Part shown: positions 37,746 through 50,624 of the stretch, piece after piece
Numbering within the stretch: the first letter of the stretch is position 1
Layout of the letters: every line of letters begins with the position of its first letter
Assembly: GCA_029783825.1 (NCBI GenBank)
Contig: JAREIK010018567.1
Span: 1-64,000 of the forward strand
Direction of reading: 5' to 3'
DNA length: 64,000 nt
From: Sapria himalayana
Taxonomy: Eukaryota; Streptophyta; Magnoliopsida; Malpighiales; Rafflesiaceae
Made by a program: the position numbers and the translations under genes
The notes under the pieces: generated by a model
Told to the model about the DNA's origin: nothing
Databases searched by the model: none
What the model saw: only the letters and a program-made list of their open reading frames with translations

Positions 37746-40122
37746 AATTTTTGAAGGTTAAAACCTTTGAAAATATAATAATATTAAATATTTTTAAATG
37801 TGAATATAATATTTAGTTATAATAATCTTAATAATTATATATAATGTAAACTCAATATAAATTATTTTATTGATAGATATTATAATAATGATAAATAAAT
37901 AAATTAATAAACTAGTATTTATAAGAATGATATAAATTAAAATATAATTGTAAATTCTAAAATGATTCAAAATCAAAATAAGATATATTAATAAAAAATA
38001 ATTTTTTATTTTTAAAATTTTGCCTCTTTTTATCAGCATATATATTTTTTTTGATGAAAAATAAATTATTTAAATTTTATCTATCTCAAAATAATTTATT
38101 TTGTAATTAATATTTCTATATAAATAAACTGATAAATAATTAAAATGAATAATTTAAATTATAATGAATACTAATAAAAATGATAATTTTTATTTATTAT
38201 TTAGACTATACTAATTTAATATTTTAAGTATTTATGAGCTTCGGAGATTAGGTGTTTAGTCATTTTAGTATTTAGTCATTTAGTGGTTTATAGGTTTTAT
38301 TTAAAAAATAAAATAAAAAAAAGTATTTTTGTTATTTTTTTCTCATTTTTGAAGGTTATAACCTTTGAAAATATAATAATTTTTAATTTTTTCTTTGAAA
38401 AGTGAATATAATATGAAGTTAATAATCATATTAATTAAATATAATATAAATTCAATATAAATTATTTTATAGGTATATATTATAATAATGATCTTATAAA
38501 AATAATAAACAATTATAAATAAGATAAATATTGTTTAAAATATATTTGCAAAACCTAAAATGGTTCTTAATCATAGTGAAATATTTTACTAAATATTAAT
38601 TTTAAATTTTAAAATTTTTGTATCCATTTATATGCTTATATATTTTTTGATCAACAATAAATTTTTAAAATTATATTTGTCTCACTAATAATTTATTTTT
38701 TAATTTATATTTCTATCAAAATAAACTAATAAATAATTAAGATGTATGTTTAAAATTATAATTAATACTAATAAAAATGAGATTTATTATTTATTATATA
38801 TAGTATACCAGTTTAATGGTTAAATTATTTATGATTTTTGTCGTTTAGAAGTTTAGTAATTTATGTTTTTATGCATTTAGTGGTTTATAGGTTTTATTTA
38901 TATAATAAAAATAATTTTATTTTTATTTTTTTTTTATTTTCAAAGGTTATAATCTTTTAAAAGAAAAAAATTTTTAAAATTTTTTGAAATGTAAATACCA
39001 TGTATAATTATATTAATATTACTAATTATATATCATATAAATTAAATATAAAACATTTTAATGATAGAAATTATAATAATGATCAAAAATTAAATTAACA
39101 AACTATTATTAAAAATCTAAATATTAATTAAAATATATTTACATAACACAAAATGATTCAAAATCAAATCAAAATATATTACTAAATATTAATATTTAAT
39201 TTTTAAATTTGTCCTCCTTTTTTTAAACTTATATTTTTTTTTTATTAAATAAAAATTAGTTAAATCTTATTTGTCTTATTCGAAATTTATTTTGAATTAA
39301 TTTTTCTAAAAAATTAAATTATAAATAATTAAAATTAATTTTTAAAATTATAATAAATAGAAATATAAATGAGATTTATTATTTAATAAATAAAATATAG
39401 CTATTAAAAGGTTTATGTATTTAGGGGTTTCAGGGTTTATGAGCTTACTGATTTAAGTAATCATTTAATGATATATAGGTTTTATTTAAAAAATAAAATA
39501 ACAAAAAATTTATTTTTATTATTTTTTCTCATTTTTTAAGGTTATAACTTTTGACAATAAAATAATTTTTAAAATTTTTTCGAATGGGAATAAATATTTA
39601 TTTATAATAATCATAATATTATAAATCATATAAATTCAATAAAAACAATTTTTTTGATATATATTCTAATAATTATCAAAAAATAAATTAAAAATCTATT
39701 ATGAATAAGATTGATATTACTTAAAATATAATATCAAAACAAAAAATTATTCAAAAGCAAAGCAAAATATATTACTAAATAATAATTATTTATTTTTAAA
39801 TTTTTATTCTTTTTATACTCTTATCTATTTTTTGATGAAAAATAATTTTTATAAATTATATTTTTAACTCATAATTTATTTTATAATTAATACAGATATA
39901 CAAATAAAAAACTAAAAATCAAAATAATTTTTTGAAATTATAATGAAAACAAATAAAAATTAGATTTACTAATTATTATTTAATGTATACTGGTTTAAAG
40001 GATTATCTATATAGGAGTATTTCGATTTTGTAGTTTTGTGATTTAAGTGTTTAGGCATTTAGTGGTGTATAGGCTTTATTTAAACAATGAAATAATAAAA
40101 AAAATATTTTTTTTATTTTTTC

Positions 40123-40154
40123 ACATTTTCAAAGGTTATAACCTTTGAAAATGT
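40123..40154. repeat. Satellite dyad core, perfect 32-bp palindrome
   Basis: The longest perfect version of the core that I found. It is centred between 40138 and 40139 on GGTTATAACC and extends outward to ACATTTTC and GAAAATGT. Confidence 0.9.
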
Positions 40155-40248
40155 AATAATTTTAAAATTTTTTTCAAAATTGATTATAAAATTTAGTTAT
40201 AATATTAATTATATTTATATATCATATAAATTTAATATAAACATTTTA

Positions 40249-40275
40249 GTGGTGCAGTAGTATCAGGGTTTAGGA
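40249..40275 (+). other. Duplicated edge of the non-satellite island
   Basis: GTGGTGCAGTAGTATCAGGG interrupts a monomer. It matches GTGGTGCAGCAGTATAAGGG at 57754-57773, where the non-satellite island passes into satellite. The following 800 bp or so also match each other (for example the shared GATCGATATTATAATAC near 40494 and 58009). A segment beginning at that edge has therefore been copied to, or from, this position. Confidence 0.75.
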
Positions 40276-43200
40276 GTTTAGAAATTTAAGTATTTAGGTA
40301 TTTTGTGGTTTATAGTTTTTATTTAAATAATTAAATAACAAAAAAATTATTTTTATGATTTTTTCACCTTTTCAAGGTTATAACCAGGGAAAATATTATA
40401 ATTTTTAAATTTTTTTCAAATGTTAATACAATATTTAAATATAATAATCATAAAATTTAAATATCATGTAAATTCAATATAAATAATTTTATTGATCGAT
40501 ATTATAATACCGATTATAAAATAGATTAATAAATTATTATTAATAAGATATATATTAATTAATATATATTTCCAAAACCTAAAACGATTCCAAATCAAAG
40601 TAAAATATATTACTAAATAATAATTTTTTATTTTTAAATTTTGTATCCTTTTTATAACTTATAAATTTTTTTGATGAATATAAATTATTTAAGTTATATT
40701 TGTCTAGTTCATAATTTTGTTTTGCAATTAATATTTCTATAAAAATAAACTAATAAATAATTAAAATGAATATTAAAATTATAAAGAATACAAATAAAAA
40801 TGAAATATATGATTAATTATTTAGGGTATACCAGTTTAATGGTTTAAGTATTTAAAAGTTTTTTAGTGATTTAAGTGTTTAGGCATTTAGTAGTTTATAT
40901 TTTTTATTTAAATAATGAAATAAAAAATATTATTTTTCAAATTTTTTATCAATTTTGAAGGTTATAAACTTTATAAATATAATAATTTTTAAATTTTTTT
41001 CAAATGTTAATACAATATTTAGTTATAATTATATATCATGTAAATTCAATATAAACAATTTTATTGATAAATATTCTAATAATGATCAAAAGATAAATTA
41101 ATAATCTATTAGTAATAAGATAGATATCAATTAAAATATAATTACAAAACCTAAAATGATTCAGAAGCAAAGCAAAATATATTACTATATAATAATTTTT
41201 TGTTTTGAAATTTTTTTTATTTTAAAAAGTTTATCTATAATTTTTTGATCAAAAATAATTTATATAAATTATATTTCTCTAACTCAATTTATTTTGTAAT
41301 TAATATTTCTATAAAAATAAACTAATAAATAATTAAAATAAAAATTTAAAATTATACTTAATAAAAATTAAATTGAGATTATTTTTTTAGTTTTTGCATC
41401 ATTTTATAAGCTTATATGTTTTTATGCTGAAAAATATATTATTTAAATTATATTTGTATCACTCATAATTTATTTTGTAATTAATATTTGTATAAAAATC
41501 AACGGATAAAAATTAAAATAAAAATTTAAGAATATACTAAATAAAAATTAAATTAAGATTTATGATCTTTTATTAATGTACACATGTTTAATGGTTTAAG
41601 TATTTAAAGGTTTTGTCGTTTAAGAGTTTAGCATTTTATGTTTTTAGGCATTTAATATTTTATAGATTTTATTTAAACAATAAAATAACAAAAAAAAAAT
41701 TGTAATTTTTTTTCATTTTCATAGGTTATAACCTTTGAAAATATAATAATATATAAAATTCTTTGTAATGTGAATACAATATTTAGTTATAAAAATATTA
41801 ATAATTATATATCATATAAATTCAATATAAACAATTTTATTCATATATAATATAATAATGATCAAATTTAAATTAATAAACTATTAATAAAAAGATTGAT
41901 ATTAATTAAAAAATATTTACAAAACCCAAATTGATTCAAAATTAAAGTAAAATATATTACTGGATAATAATTTTTAATTTTTAAATTTTTACTTCTTTTA
42001 TAATTATATATATTTTTGATTAAAAATAAATTAATTAAAATATATATGTCGCTCTCATAATTTAATTTGTAATAAATATTTCTATAAAAATAAACTAATA
42101 AATAATTAAAATGAATATTTAAAATTATATTAAATAGAAATAAAAATTAGATTTATTAATTATTAAGTAGTATATAGTGGTTTAATGGTTTGTGTATTTA
42201 GGCATTATGAGGTTTAAGAGTTTACTTATTTAACTGTGTATACATTTTGTGGTTTATAGGTTTTATTTAAAAACAAAAATAAAAAAAAAATTTTTTATTA
42301 TTTTTTGATATTTTCAAAGGTTATATAACCTTAGAAAATATAATAATTTTAAATTTTTTTTAAATGTGAATACAATATTTAGTTATAATAATCATTATAT
42401 TTATATATCATATAAATTAAATATAAATAATTTTATTGATAAATATTCTAATAATGATCAAAAAATAAATTAATAATCTATTATTAATAAGATAGATATC
42501 AATTAAAATATAATTACAAAACCTATTATGATTCATAAGCAAAGCAAATTATATTACTATAAAATAATTTTTTGTTTTGAAATTTTTTTTACTTTTAAAA
42601 AGTTTATCAATAATTTTTTAATGAAAAATAATTTATATAAATTATATTTGTTTATCTCAATTTATTTTGTAATTAATATTTATATATAAATAAACAAATA
42701 AATAATTAAAATGAATATTTAAAATTATAATGAAAAAAATGAGATTTATTATTTATTATTTAGGGATACCGGTTTAATTTAAATTAGATCTTTCTCACTA
42801 ATAATTTATTTTGTAATTAATATTTCTATAAAATAAATTGATAAATAATTAAAATAAAAATTTAAAATTATACTGAATAAAAATTAAAATGAGATTTATG
42901 ATTTATTATTAATGTTTACTAGTTTAATTATTTAAGTATTTAGAAGTTTTGTCGTTAGGAGTTTAGCGATTTATGTTTTTAGGCTTTTAGTGGTTTATAG
43001 GTTTTATTTAAAAAAATAAAATAACAAAAAATATTTCAATAATTTTTTATCATTTTCATAGGTTATAACATTTGAAAATATAATAATATTTAAAATTTTT
43101 TGAAATTTTAATACAATATTTTGTTATAATAATATTAATAATTATATATCATATATATTTAATATAAATAATTTTATTGATAGATATTATAATAAAGATC

Positions 43201-43584
43201 AAAAATTAAATTTATAAACTAATAAAATTCAAGATAGATATAAATAAAAAAATATTTTACAAGCCCCAAATTGATTCAAAATTAAAGAAACTTATATTAC
43301 TTGATAATAATTTTTTAATTTTTAAATTTATACTTCTTTTATAAGAGTATATTTTTATTAGATAAATAATATATTATTTAAATTATATTTGTCCCACTCA
43401 TAATTTATTTTGTAATAAATATTACTAAATAAATACACAAATAAATAATTAAAATGAATATTTAAAAATATAATAAATAGCAATAAAAATTAGATTTATT
43501 AATTATTAAGTAGTATTTAACAGTTTAATGGTTTATGTATTTAGGCATTATGGGGTTTAGAAATTTACTGATTTAACTTTATAA

Positions 43585-43592
43585 GCATTTAG
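43585..43592 (+). repeat. Left target-site duplication of hAT copy 3
   Basis: GCATTTAG precedes TAGGGCTACTCACGGGA. Its partner GCATTTGG, with one mismatch, is at 46846-46853. Confidence 0.87.
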
Positions 43593-43793
43593 TAGGGCTA
43601 CTCACGGGACTCAGAGATTCATTAGCCTACACGAAGCCTTGTCCCGAAAGAATTGGGAATGAAAAAATCTGTTGACTTTGACTTTTCCCGTCTCATTCTG
43701 TGACATATATTTTCTTTTGGGATGGTTCTAGATCTTAAGCAATATCTATCCCGAGAACTGTCCCGTCCTAAAAAACCTATACTAGAACCAGGA

Positions 43794-43812
43794 ATATATA
43801 TATATATATATA
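43794..43812. repeat. (TA)n microsatellite in hAT copy 3
   Basis: About nine AT units at the conserved position upstream of the transposase leader. Confidence 0.8.
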
Positions 43813-44184
43813 ATGAAGATGCAACCAATTTTGCTACTGCCCATCCAATTCTGACGCACCTATTGCTGTTACAAAGAGATCCAGGCTATTTCATGCTATT
43901 CCATCCGTGTTCAATTAGGTCCAGCCCTTGTTCGTTGCACTGCTGGTTGCCTCCACCATGTCCAAGATGCCACTAGCCTTTTGGTTTGTTTTTCTGACGA
44001 GAATTGAGTGATTAATTATTATTATTATGTGTCTCAGTCAATTTTGTTGAGTATTATTTGTGGTGTTGTGGTTGGGCCAAATGAGTGGGTTGAATGTGTT
44101 ACAGTCAGTTTTGTAGAGCTTGCTTGTTTAAAATATTTATATGTATTTATGCTTAACATATCATATTAATTAATGGCAATGCAG

Positions 44185-46031
44185 ATGGCACAATCCAGCG
44201 GTAAATGAAAAATACAATAAATTGAAGGTGATCAGATCTCAAATGATCAAAGTACTCGTAAATCCAATCATCATCCTTTCACGAACCCTCCTATTGTTAC
44301 GACAGGTTCTTCAATTCCAATTGTAAAAGAAAGTCAAGGTACATCTGAAACTTAAGCTCATAAAAAGTATAAGTCAACTATTTGGGAAAAATATGAGATA
44401 TTAGTTGATTCAGAGGGAAATAAACTGGTAGGGCAGTTTGTATATGGTGTAGGAGAGAATATTTGGCAAAAAGTGATCAATGTACTTCGAGTTTATGGAA
44501 ATAGTTGAGAGAGACTTTTTGGAAATTTCCACAAAAAAAAAATTAAATAGAAGCTCACAAAAGTAAAGACATGTCACAATCTTTGTTGAGAGGGAGATTG
44601 GGGTTTGAGAAAGTTGATGTTCATTACTGTTGAGAATACATCAAATAATGATGTTGCAGTTGAACAATTGAAAAATAAGGCTTGTGAAAAAAAGTGTTGT
44701 ACCTTTGAGAGGCGAGCATTTTCATATGAGATGTTGTGCTGATATACTAAACTTAATTGTCAGAGATGGCATTGCAGTAGTTGAGGGTGCTATTCAAAAA
44801 TTTAGAGGTGTGGTGAAATATGTGAGTAGCAGTCCTAAAAGATTAGATATGTTTAAGTTATGTGTTGAAGAAGAAACTTGACATATGGATCTCATTGCAA
44901 TTAGATTGTCCTACAAGATGGAATTCAACTTATTTCATGCTACAAACTGATGTAAAATATCAAAAAGAATTTGATAAGTTGGAGGACAAAGACAAAAGCT
45001 TTTTGAAGGAGTTTGGTTCAAACGTTCCAACTGAGAGAGACTAAACAAACGCTAAAATTTTGGCTCGTTTCTTTAAAACATTTTATTAGGTAACTTGTAA
45101 ATTTTTTGGCTCTTAATATTGTACCTCTAGTGTTTATTTTCCTGAGATTATTCGAATTTTGAAAAAAATTGAGCTTTGTGAAAATAGTAGAGAATAATGG
45201 TGTCTGAAATAGGTATGAAAATGAGGCATAAATTCAACAAATATTGGTATTCTCTTTAGTCAACAAATATTATTCTTTTTGTAGCAGTAGTGTTGGATCC
45301 TAGATATAAGCTCAAATATCTCAAGGTTAAGTACACTTATCATTATGGAGAGGAATTGGCTAAAAATTTGGTGAAAAATGTTATAAATGCTTTAAATGAG
45401 ATGATGGATGATTATAAAGATTTAAATGAAGATGAATCAAAAGAAGATGATTTCTCTTCTACTGCTTTGAAGAAAAATGCTGATTTCTTTGATGGTAGTG
45501 ATACTTATGTTGATTTTTTTTGTTGAATTGGAGAAAGAACAAGAAGCTGCAACTTTGGAAGAGTTGGATAAGTACTTGAAGGACAAGCTTGAAAAAAATA
45601 GGATTGATTTGATCTTCTAAACTGGTGGAAGGTAAATGAGTTTAGGTATCCTTCTTTGGCAAATGTACCAAGGGATGTATAATATATCCAAGCATTTATT
45701 GTGGCCTACGAATCTACATTTATCACTGGGGGGAGAACATTACATAAATTCAGGAGTTCTTTAACACCCATTACAGCTGAAGTTCTCATATGTTGACAAG
45801 ATTAGTTGAGAAGCTCAAACAAACTTATTGAAATTGAAGAATTAGTTCAAGACCTTGATGGTAATGAATCAGGTTAGTATACAAATCTTGTAAATTTTAA
45901 TTTCACTTTTACTTATTTTATACATTCAATTTAATAAAAATATGGTTCAATTACAATTTTCAGAGGGGTCACAAGATCCAAATATTCTTCCAACTATAGT
46001 TGGACAACTAAATTTGGAATGGGTTTATTAA
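44185..46031 (+). pseudogene. hAT transposase pseudogene, copy 3
   Basis: Starts MAQSSGK and meets TGA at codon 8 (copy 1 has CGA), then the TAA at codon 12 shared by all copies. At the position of the second early stop of copies 1 and 2, this copy keeps a sense codon (GAAAGTCAAGG), presumably the older state. The BED finger is damaged, including a TAG in WK*L. A compound deletion around 44590 removes the first catalytic Asp region. The readable remainder is HMRCCADILNLIVRDGIAVV (here Asp replaces the His of the CxxH motif, CCAD), YVSSSPKRLDMFKLCVEEE, LDCPTRWNSTYFML (about 44900), LDPRYKLKYLKVKYTYHYGE (about 45293) and a dimerisation region with YESTFITGGRTLH (about 45705). Glu replaces the Asp of the DN motif (44632), as in copy 1. 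It cannot be functional. Confidence 0.9.
45873..45963 (+). other. Predicted 91-bp intron in hAT copy 3
   Basis: A GTTAGTAT donor and a TTTTCAG acceptor, the same length and position as in copy 1. Splicing joins GNES to EGSQDPNILPTIVGQ and ends at TAA 46029-46031. Confidence 0.6.
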
Positions 46032-46845
46032 ATTTTATAAGGTAATATTTTGTTATTTTATTACTCTTTAATTTTGAAATTTATGTCTACATGATTAAGA
46101 CGTTTTCATCTATGGTTATCCTTCTGCATATGAGGAAGAAAAGAGAGGATTTGTAGAAGAGATAATTAATTGGGTTTGGATTTTCAATGCTGTTCCAGGA
46201 CGAACCTTTGAAATGATTATTATCATGGTTGTAATTAGTAGTAATTTTTTGTTATATTAAGCTATCTAATTTTAGCAATTACTTAAGTAGTAATTGCTGC
46301 TACCAATGTTTGTGGTCATCTTTAGCTATTCCTTAATATTTTAAGTAATTGGTTAAAAAATGTAGTATTGCTATTATGGTTAACTATCACTCGGCTGAAC
46401 AAAGCCAACTTGTGACAAAACAAAGAACCAAATTAAGCACACAACTCGGTCCCGTTCTATTTAACATTTCTATCTTTTTATGTACATCAAAGCTTTTGAC
46501 AAGGTAATGTAACTCGTTTGTGGTATTCAACCAATTTGACAAAACAAAATTGGCCCAATTTGAGTTTGAAAGATATATAACTAAGGAATGATAAATGGTA
46601 CAACAAAAGGTTTCGACATGAACTAACTTGGCCGGTTTGAAGAAAATAAATTGAAAAAAATGTCTGAAATCCGTCCCGTCCCAGGACGGTTTTTTCCTAC
46701 CCAAAATATCTGATCTCCGTCCCATCCCGTCCTGGTATTTTCAACCTACGGGATGGGTCTGGATCTTCAAAAAAAAATCTTCGAACTGTGGGAAGGGACT
46801 AGAGATTTGTAATCCTCATTTCGCCCCTTCCCATAAGCACCCCTA

Positions 46846-46853
46846 GCATTTGG
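46846..46853 (+). repeat. Right target-site duplication of hAT copy 3
   Basis: GCATTTGG follows CACCCCTA. The satellite then continues TGGTTTACAGG in phase with the left flank. Confidence 0.85.
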
Positions 46854-46915
46854 TGGTTTACAGGTTTTATTTAAAATATATAATAATAAAAAATTTATTT
46901 TTATTATTTTTTGAT

Positions 46916-46943
46916 ATTTTCAAAGGTTATAACCTTTGAAAAT
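46916..46943. repeat. Satellite dyad core, perfect 28-bp palindrome
   Basis: A perfect palindrome centred on GGTTATAACC in the first monomer after hAT copy 3. Confidence 0.9.
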
Positions 46944-49007
46944 TTAATAATTTTTAAATTTTTTTCAAATGTGAATACAATATTTAGTTATACTAATCAT
47001 TATAATTATATATTATATAAATTTAATATAAACAATTTTATTGAGAAATATTTTAATAATAATCAAAAAATAAATTAATAATCCATTAATAATAAGATAG
47101 ATATCAAATAAAATATAATTACATAACTTAAAATGATTTAGAAGGAAAGAAAAATATATTACTATATAATAATTTTTTGTTTTTGATTTTTTTTTTAAAT
47201 AAGTTTATCTATATTTTTTTTGATGAAAAATAATTTAAATAAATTATATTTGTCTAACTCATAATTTATTTTGTAATTAATATTTATATATAAATAAACA
47301 AATAAATAATTAAAATGAATATTTAAAATTACAATAAAAAAATTAGATTTATTATTTATTATTTATTATTTAGGGATACCGGTTTAATTTAAATTTGATC
47401 CGTCTCACTAATAATTTATTTTGTATTTAATATTTTTATAAAATTAAATTGATAAATAATTAAAATAAAAATTTAAAATTATCCAGAATAAAAATTAAAA
47501 TGAGATTTAAGATTTATTATTAATGTATACCAATTTAATAGTTTAAGTATTTATAGGTTTTTTCGTTAGGACTTTAGCGATTTATGTTTTTAGGCTTTTA
47601 GTGGTTTATAGGTTTTATATAAAAAAATAAAATAACAAAAAAAAATTCAATAATTTGTTATCATTTTCATAGGTTATAAACTTTGAAAATATAATAATAT
47701 TCACAATGTTTTGAAATGTGAATACAATATTTAGTTTTAATAATTTTAATAATTATATATCATATAAATTCAATATAAACAATTTTATTGATAGACAATA
47801 TAATAATGATCAAAAATTAAATTAATAAACTATTAATAAAAAGATAGATATTAATTAAAAAATATTTACAAAACCCAAATTGATTCAAGATTAAAGTAAA
47901 ATATATTACTAGATAATAATTTTTAATTTTTAAATTTTTACTTCTTTTAGAACCGTATATTTTTTTTATTAAAAATAAATTAATTAAATTATATTTATCG
48001 CACTCATACTTTATTTTGTAATAAATATTTCAATAAAAATAAACAAATAAATAATTATAATAAATATTTAAAATTATAATAAATAGAAATAAAAATTAGA
48101 TTTATTAATTATTAAGTTGTATATAGTAATTTAATGGTTTATGTATTTAGGCATTACGGGGTTTAAGAGTTTACTGATTTAACTGTGTATGCATTTAGTG
48201 GTTTATAGGTTTTATTTAATAAAAAAAATAAAAAAAATTATTTTTATTATTTTTTGATATTTTCAAAGATAATAACATTTGAAAATATAATAATTTTTAA
48301 ATTTTTTTCAAAATTGAATAAATATTTATTTATAATAATCATAATAATTATATATCATATAATTTCAATATAAATAAATTTAGTGATAGATATTCTAATA
48401 ATTATCAAAAAATAAATTTAAAATCTATTATGAATAAGATTGATATTATTTAAAATATAATATCAAAACCTAAAATGATTCAAAAGCAAAGCAAAATATA
48501 TTACTTAATATTAATTATTTGATTTTAAATTTTTATTCTTTTTATAAGCTGATCTATTTTCTAATGAAAAATAATTTTTATAAATTTTACTTTTAACTCA
48601 TAATTTATTTTATAATTAATATATATATATAAATAAAAAACTAAACAATCAAAATGAATTTTTTAAATTAAAATGAAAACAAATAAAAATGAGATTTATT
48701 AATTATTATCTAGGGGATACCCGTTTAAACGATTATCTATATAGGGGTATCGTGATTTTTTAGTTTAGTTATTTAAGTATTTAGGCATTTGTGATTTATA
48801 GGTTTTATTTAAACAATGAAATAAAAATTATATATTTTTTGTTTTGTCACATGTTCAAAGGTTATAATCTTTGAAAATATTAATATTTTAAAATTTTTTT
48901 CAAAAGTGAATACAATATTTTGTTATAATAATTTTTAAATTTATATCTTATATAAATTAAATATAAATATTTTTTTTTGATAAATATTCGAATAATGATC
49001 AAAAAAT

Positions 49008-49160
49008 AAATTAATAATCTATTATTAATAAGTTAGATAGCCATTAAAATATAATTTCAAAACCTAAAATGATTCAGAAACAAAGTATTAATTAAAATAA
49101 ATTAATAATCTATTATTAATAAGTTAGATATTAATTAAAATACAATATTTAATTTGTATT
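49008..49160 (+). repeat. Local partial duplication and deletion within a monomer
   Basis: TTAATAATCTATTATTAATA followed by AGTTAGATA occurs at about 49011 and again 91 bp later. The second copy then jumps directly to TTTAATATTTATATAAAAATA, omitting about 150 bp of normal monomer. Confidence 0.7.
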
Positions 49161-50514
49161 TAATATTTATATAAAAATAAACAAATAAATAATTAAAATG
49201 AATATTTAAAATTATAATGAAAAATATAAAAATGAGATTTATTATTTAGGATATACTTATTTAAAAAATTTATCTATTTTAGGGTTTTAGAGATTTAGAA
49301 GTTATTGATTTAACTATTTAGGTATTTAATGGTTTATAGCTTTTATTTAAACAATGAAATAACAAAAAATTTATTTTTGATATTTTTTAATATTTTCAAA
49401 AATCATAACATTTGAAAAAATAATAATTTTAAAATTTTTAAAAAATGTGAATACAATATTTAGTAATAATAATCATTATAACTATATATAATATAAAATA
49501 AATATAAACTATTTTATTGATTAATATTATATCAATTATCAAAAAATAAATTAATAAACTAAAATTAATATGATAGGTATAAATTAAAATATAATTTAAA
49601 ACCCTAAAATAATTCAAAATCAAAGTAAAATTTATTACTAAATAATAATTTTTTTTTTGTTTTTATATCATTTTTAAGATTATATATTTTTTTGATGAAA
49701 AATATATTATTTAAATTATATTTGTCACTCATAATTTATTTTGTAATTAATATTTCTATAAATTATTTAAATTATATTAAATGTTTACTAGTTTAAAGGT
49801 TTAGGTATATAGGGGCTTTGGGGTTTAGGAGTTTAGAGATTTATGTATTTAGGCATTTAATGGTTTATAAGTTTTATTTAAACAATGATATAACAAAAAA
49901 TTTTTTTTTTTATATTTTCTCATTTTTGAAGGTCATAACCTTTGAAAATATAACAATTTTTTAATTTTTTTATATGTGAATACTATATTTAGTTATGATA
50001 ATCTTAATAATTATATGTCATGTTAATATATATAAACAATAATATTGATATATATTATATTAATGATCAAAAAATTAATTAATTAACTATTATTAATAAG
50101 ATAGATATTCTTTTAAAATAAATTTTGCAAAACATTAATTTATTCAAAATCAAAGTAAAATATAATAGTAAATAATAATTTTTTTGATGTTTTGCTTCTT
50201 TTTATAAGTTTATATTTTTTGTTATTAAAAGTAAATTATTTAAATTATATTTGTCTTACACATAATTTATTTTTAATTTATAATGCTTTAAAAATAAACA
50301 AATAAATAATTAAAATTAATATTTAAAATTATAATGAATAAAAATGAAATTGAGATTTATTATTTATTATTTAGGATATACTAGTTTAATGGTTTAAGTA
50401 TTATGGTGTTATCAGGATTTGAAATTTTAGTGTTTAGTACTTTAGTGGTTTATAGGTTTTATGTAAAATATAAAATAACAAAAAAAAATTTTGTAATTTT
50501 TTGTCATTTTCATT

Positions 50515-50624
50515 GGTTATAATAATATAATAATATTTAGTTATAATAATATTTTAAATATTTATAATATTAATAATATCATATAATAATATATGATATA
50601 TAATAAAATTTATTAATTTTCATA
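50515..50624 (+). repeat. Scrambled patch with duplicated core
   Basis: Two core starts (CATTGGTTATAA and CATAGGTTATAACC) lie only about 110 bp apart. Between them are shuffled monomer words such as ATATTTAGTTATAATAATAT and TATCATATAATAATATATGA. Confidence 0.7.

Larger units (their letters stand above)
37588..43592 (+). repeat. A+T-rich satellite array, block 3 (+ orientation)
   Basis: Orientation returns to + at about 37588, where inverted ATTTTAATT passes into TAGGTGTTTTGTGGTTTATG, inside the G-containing segment. Cores lie near 37756, 38354, 38944, 39538, 40134, 40375, 40960, 41725, 42317 and 43061. The 40134-40375 interval is short because of an illegitimate join at about 40249. The region 39410-39500 repeats the GTTTATGAGCTTACT variant of 2020 and 18385. 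The final monomer (43061) matches those before hAT copies 1 and 2. No gene is seen. Confidence 0.9.
43593..46845 (+). mobile_element. hAT-superfamily DNA transposon, copy 3 (both ends, internally deleted)
   Basis: This 3253-bp copy has the best-preserved ends: left TAGGGCTACTCACGGGA and right (minus strand) TAGGGGTGCTTATGGGA. Thirteen of 17 positions match. Octamer target duplications flank it. It is shorter than copy 1 mainly through two deletions in the transposase gene (about 124 and 309 bp by comparison). The 5' leader, (TA)n tract, terminal intron and 3' non-coding part are collinear with copy 1. Subterminal CCCGTCCCG and GGGATGGGTCTGGATC words are kept. Confidence 0.92.

Noticed and set aside
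33518..38039. Open frames rich in Ile, Asn, Tyr and Lys in the satellite (for example 33518-33700 and 37794-38039, which encode nearly the same peptide; also 16753-16974, 20832-21050, 49438-49623, 58467-58706).
   Set aside because: They recur because the monomer recurs. Composition simply mirrors A+T-rich DNA, there are no domains, and most monomers break the frame.
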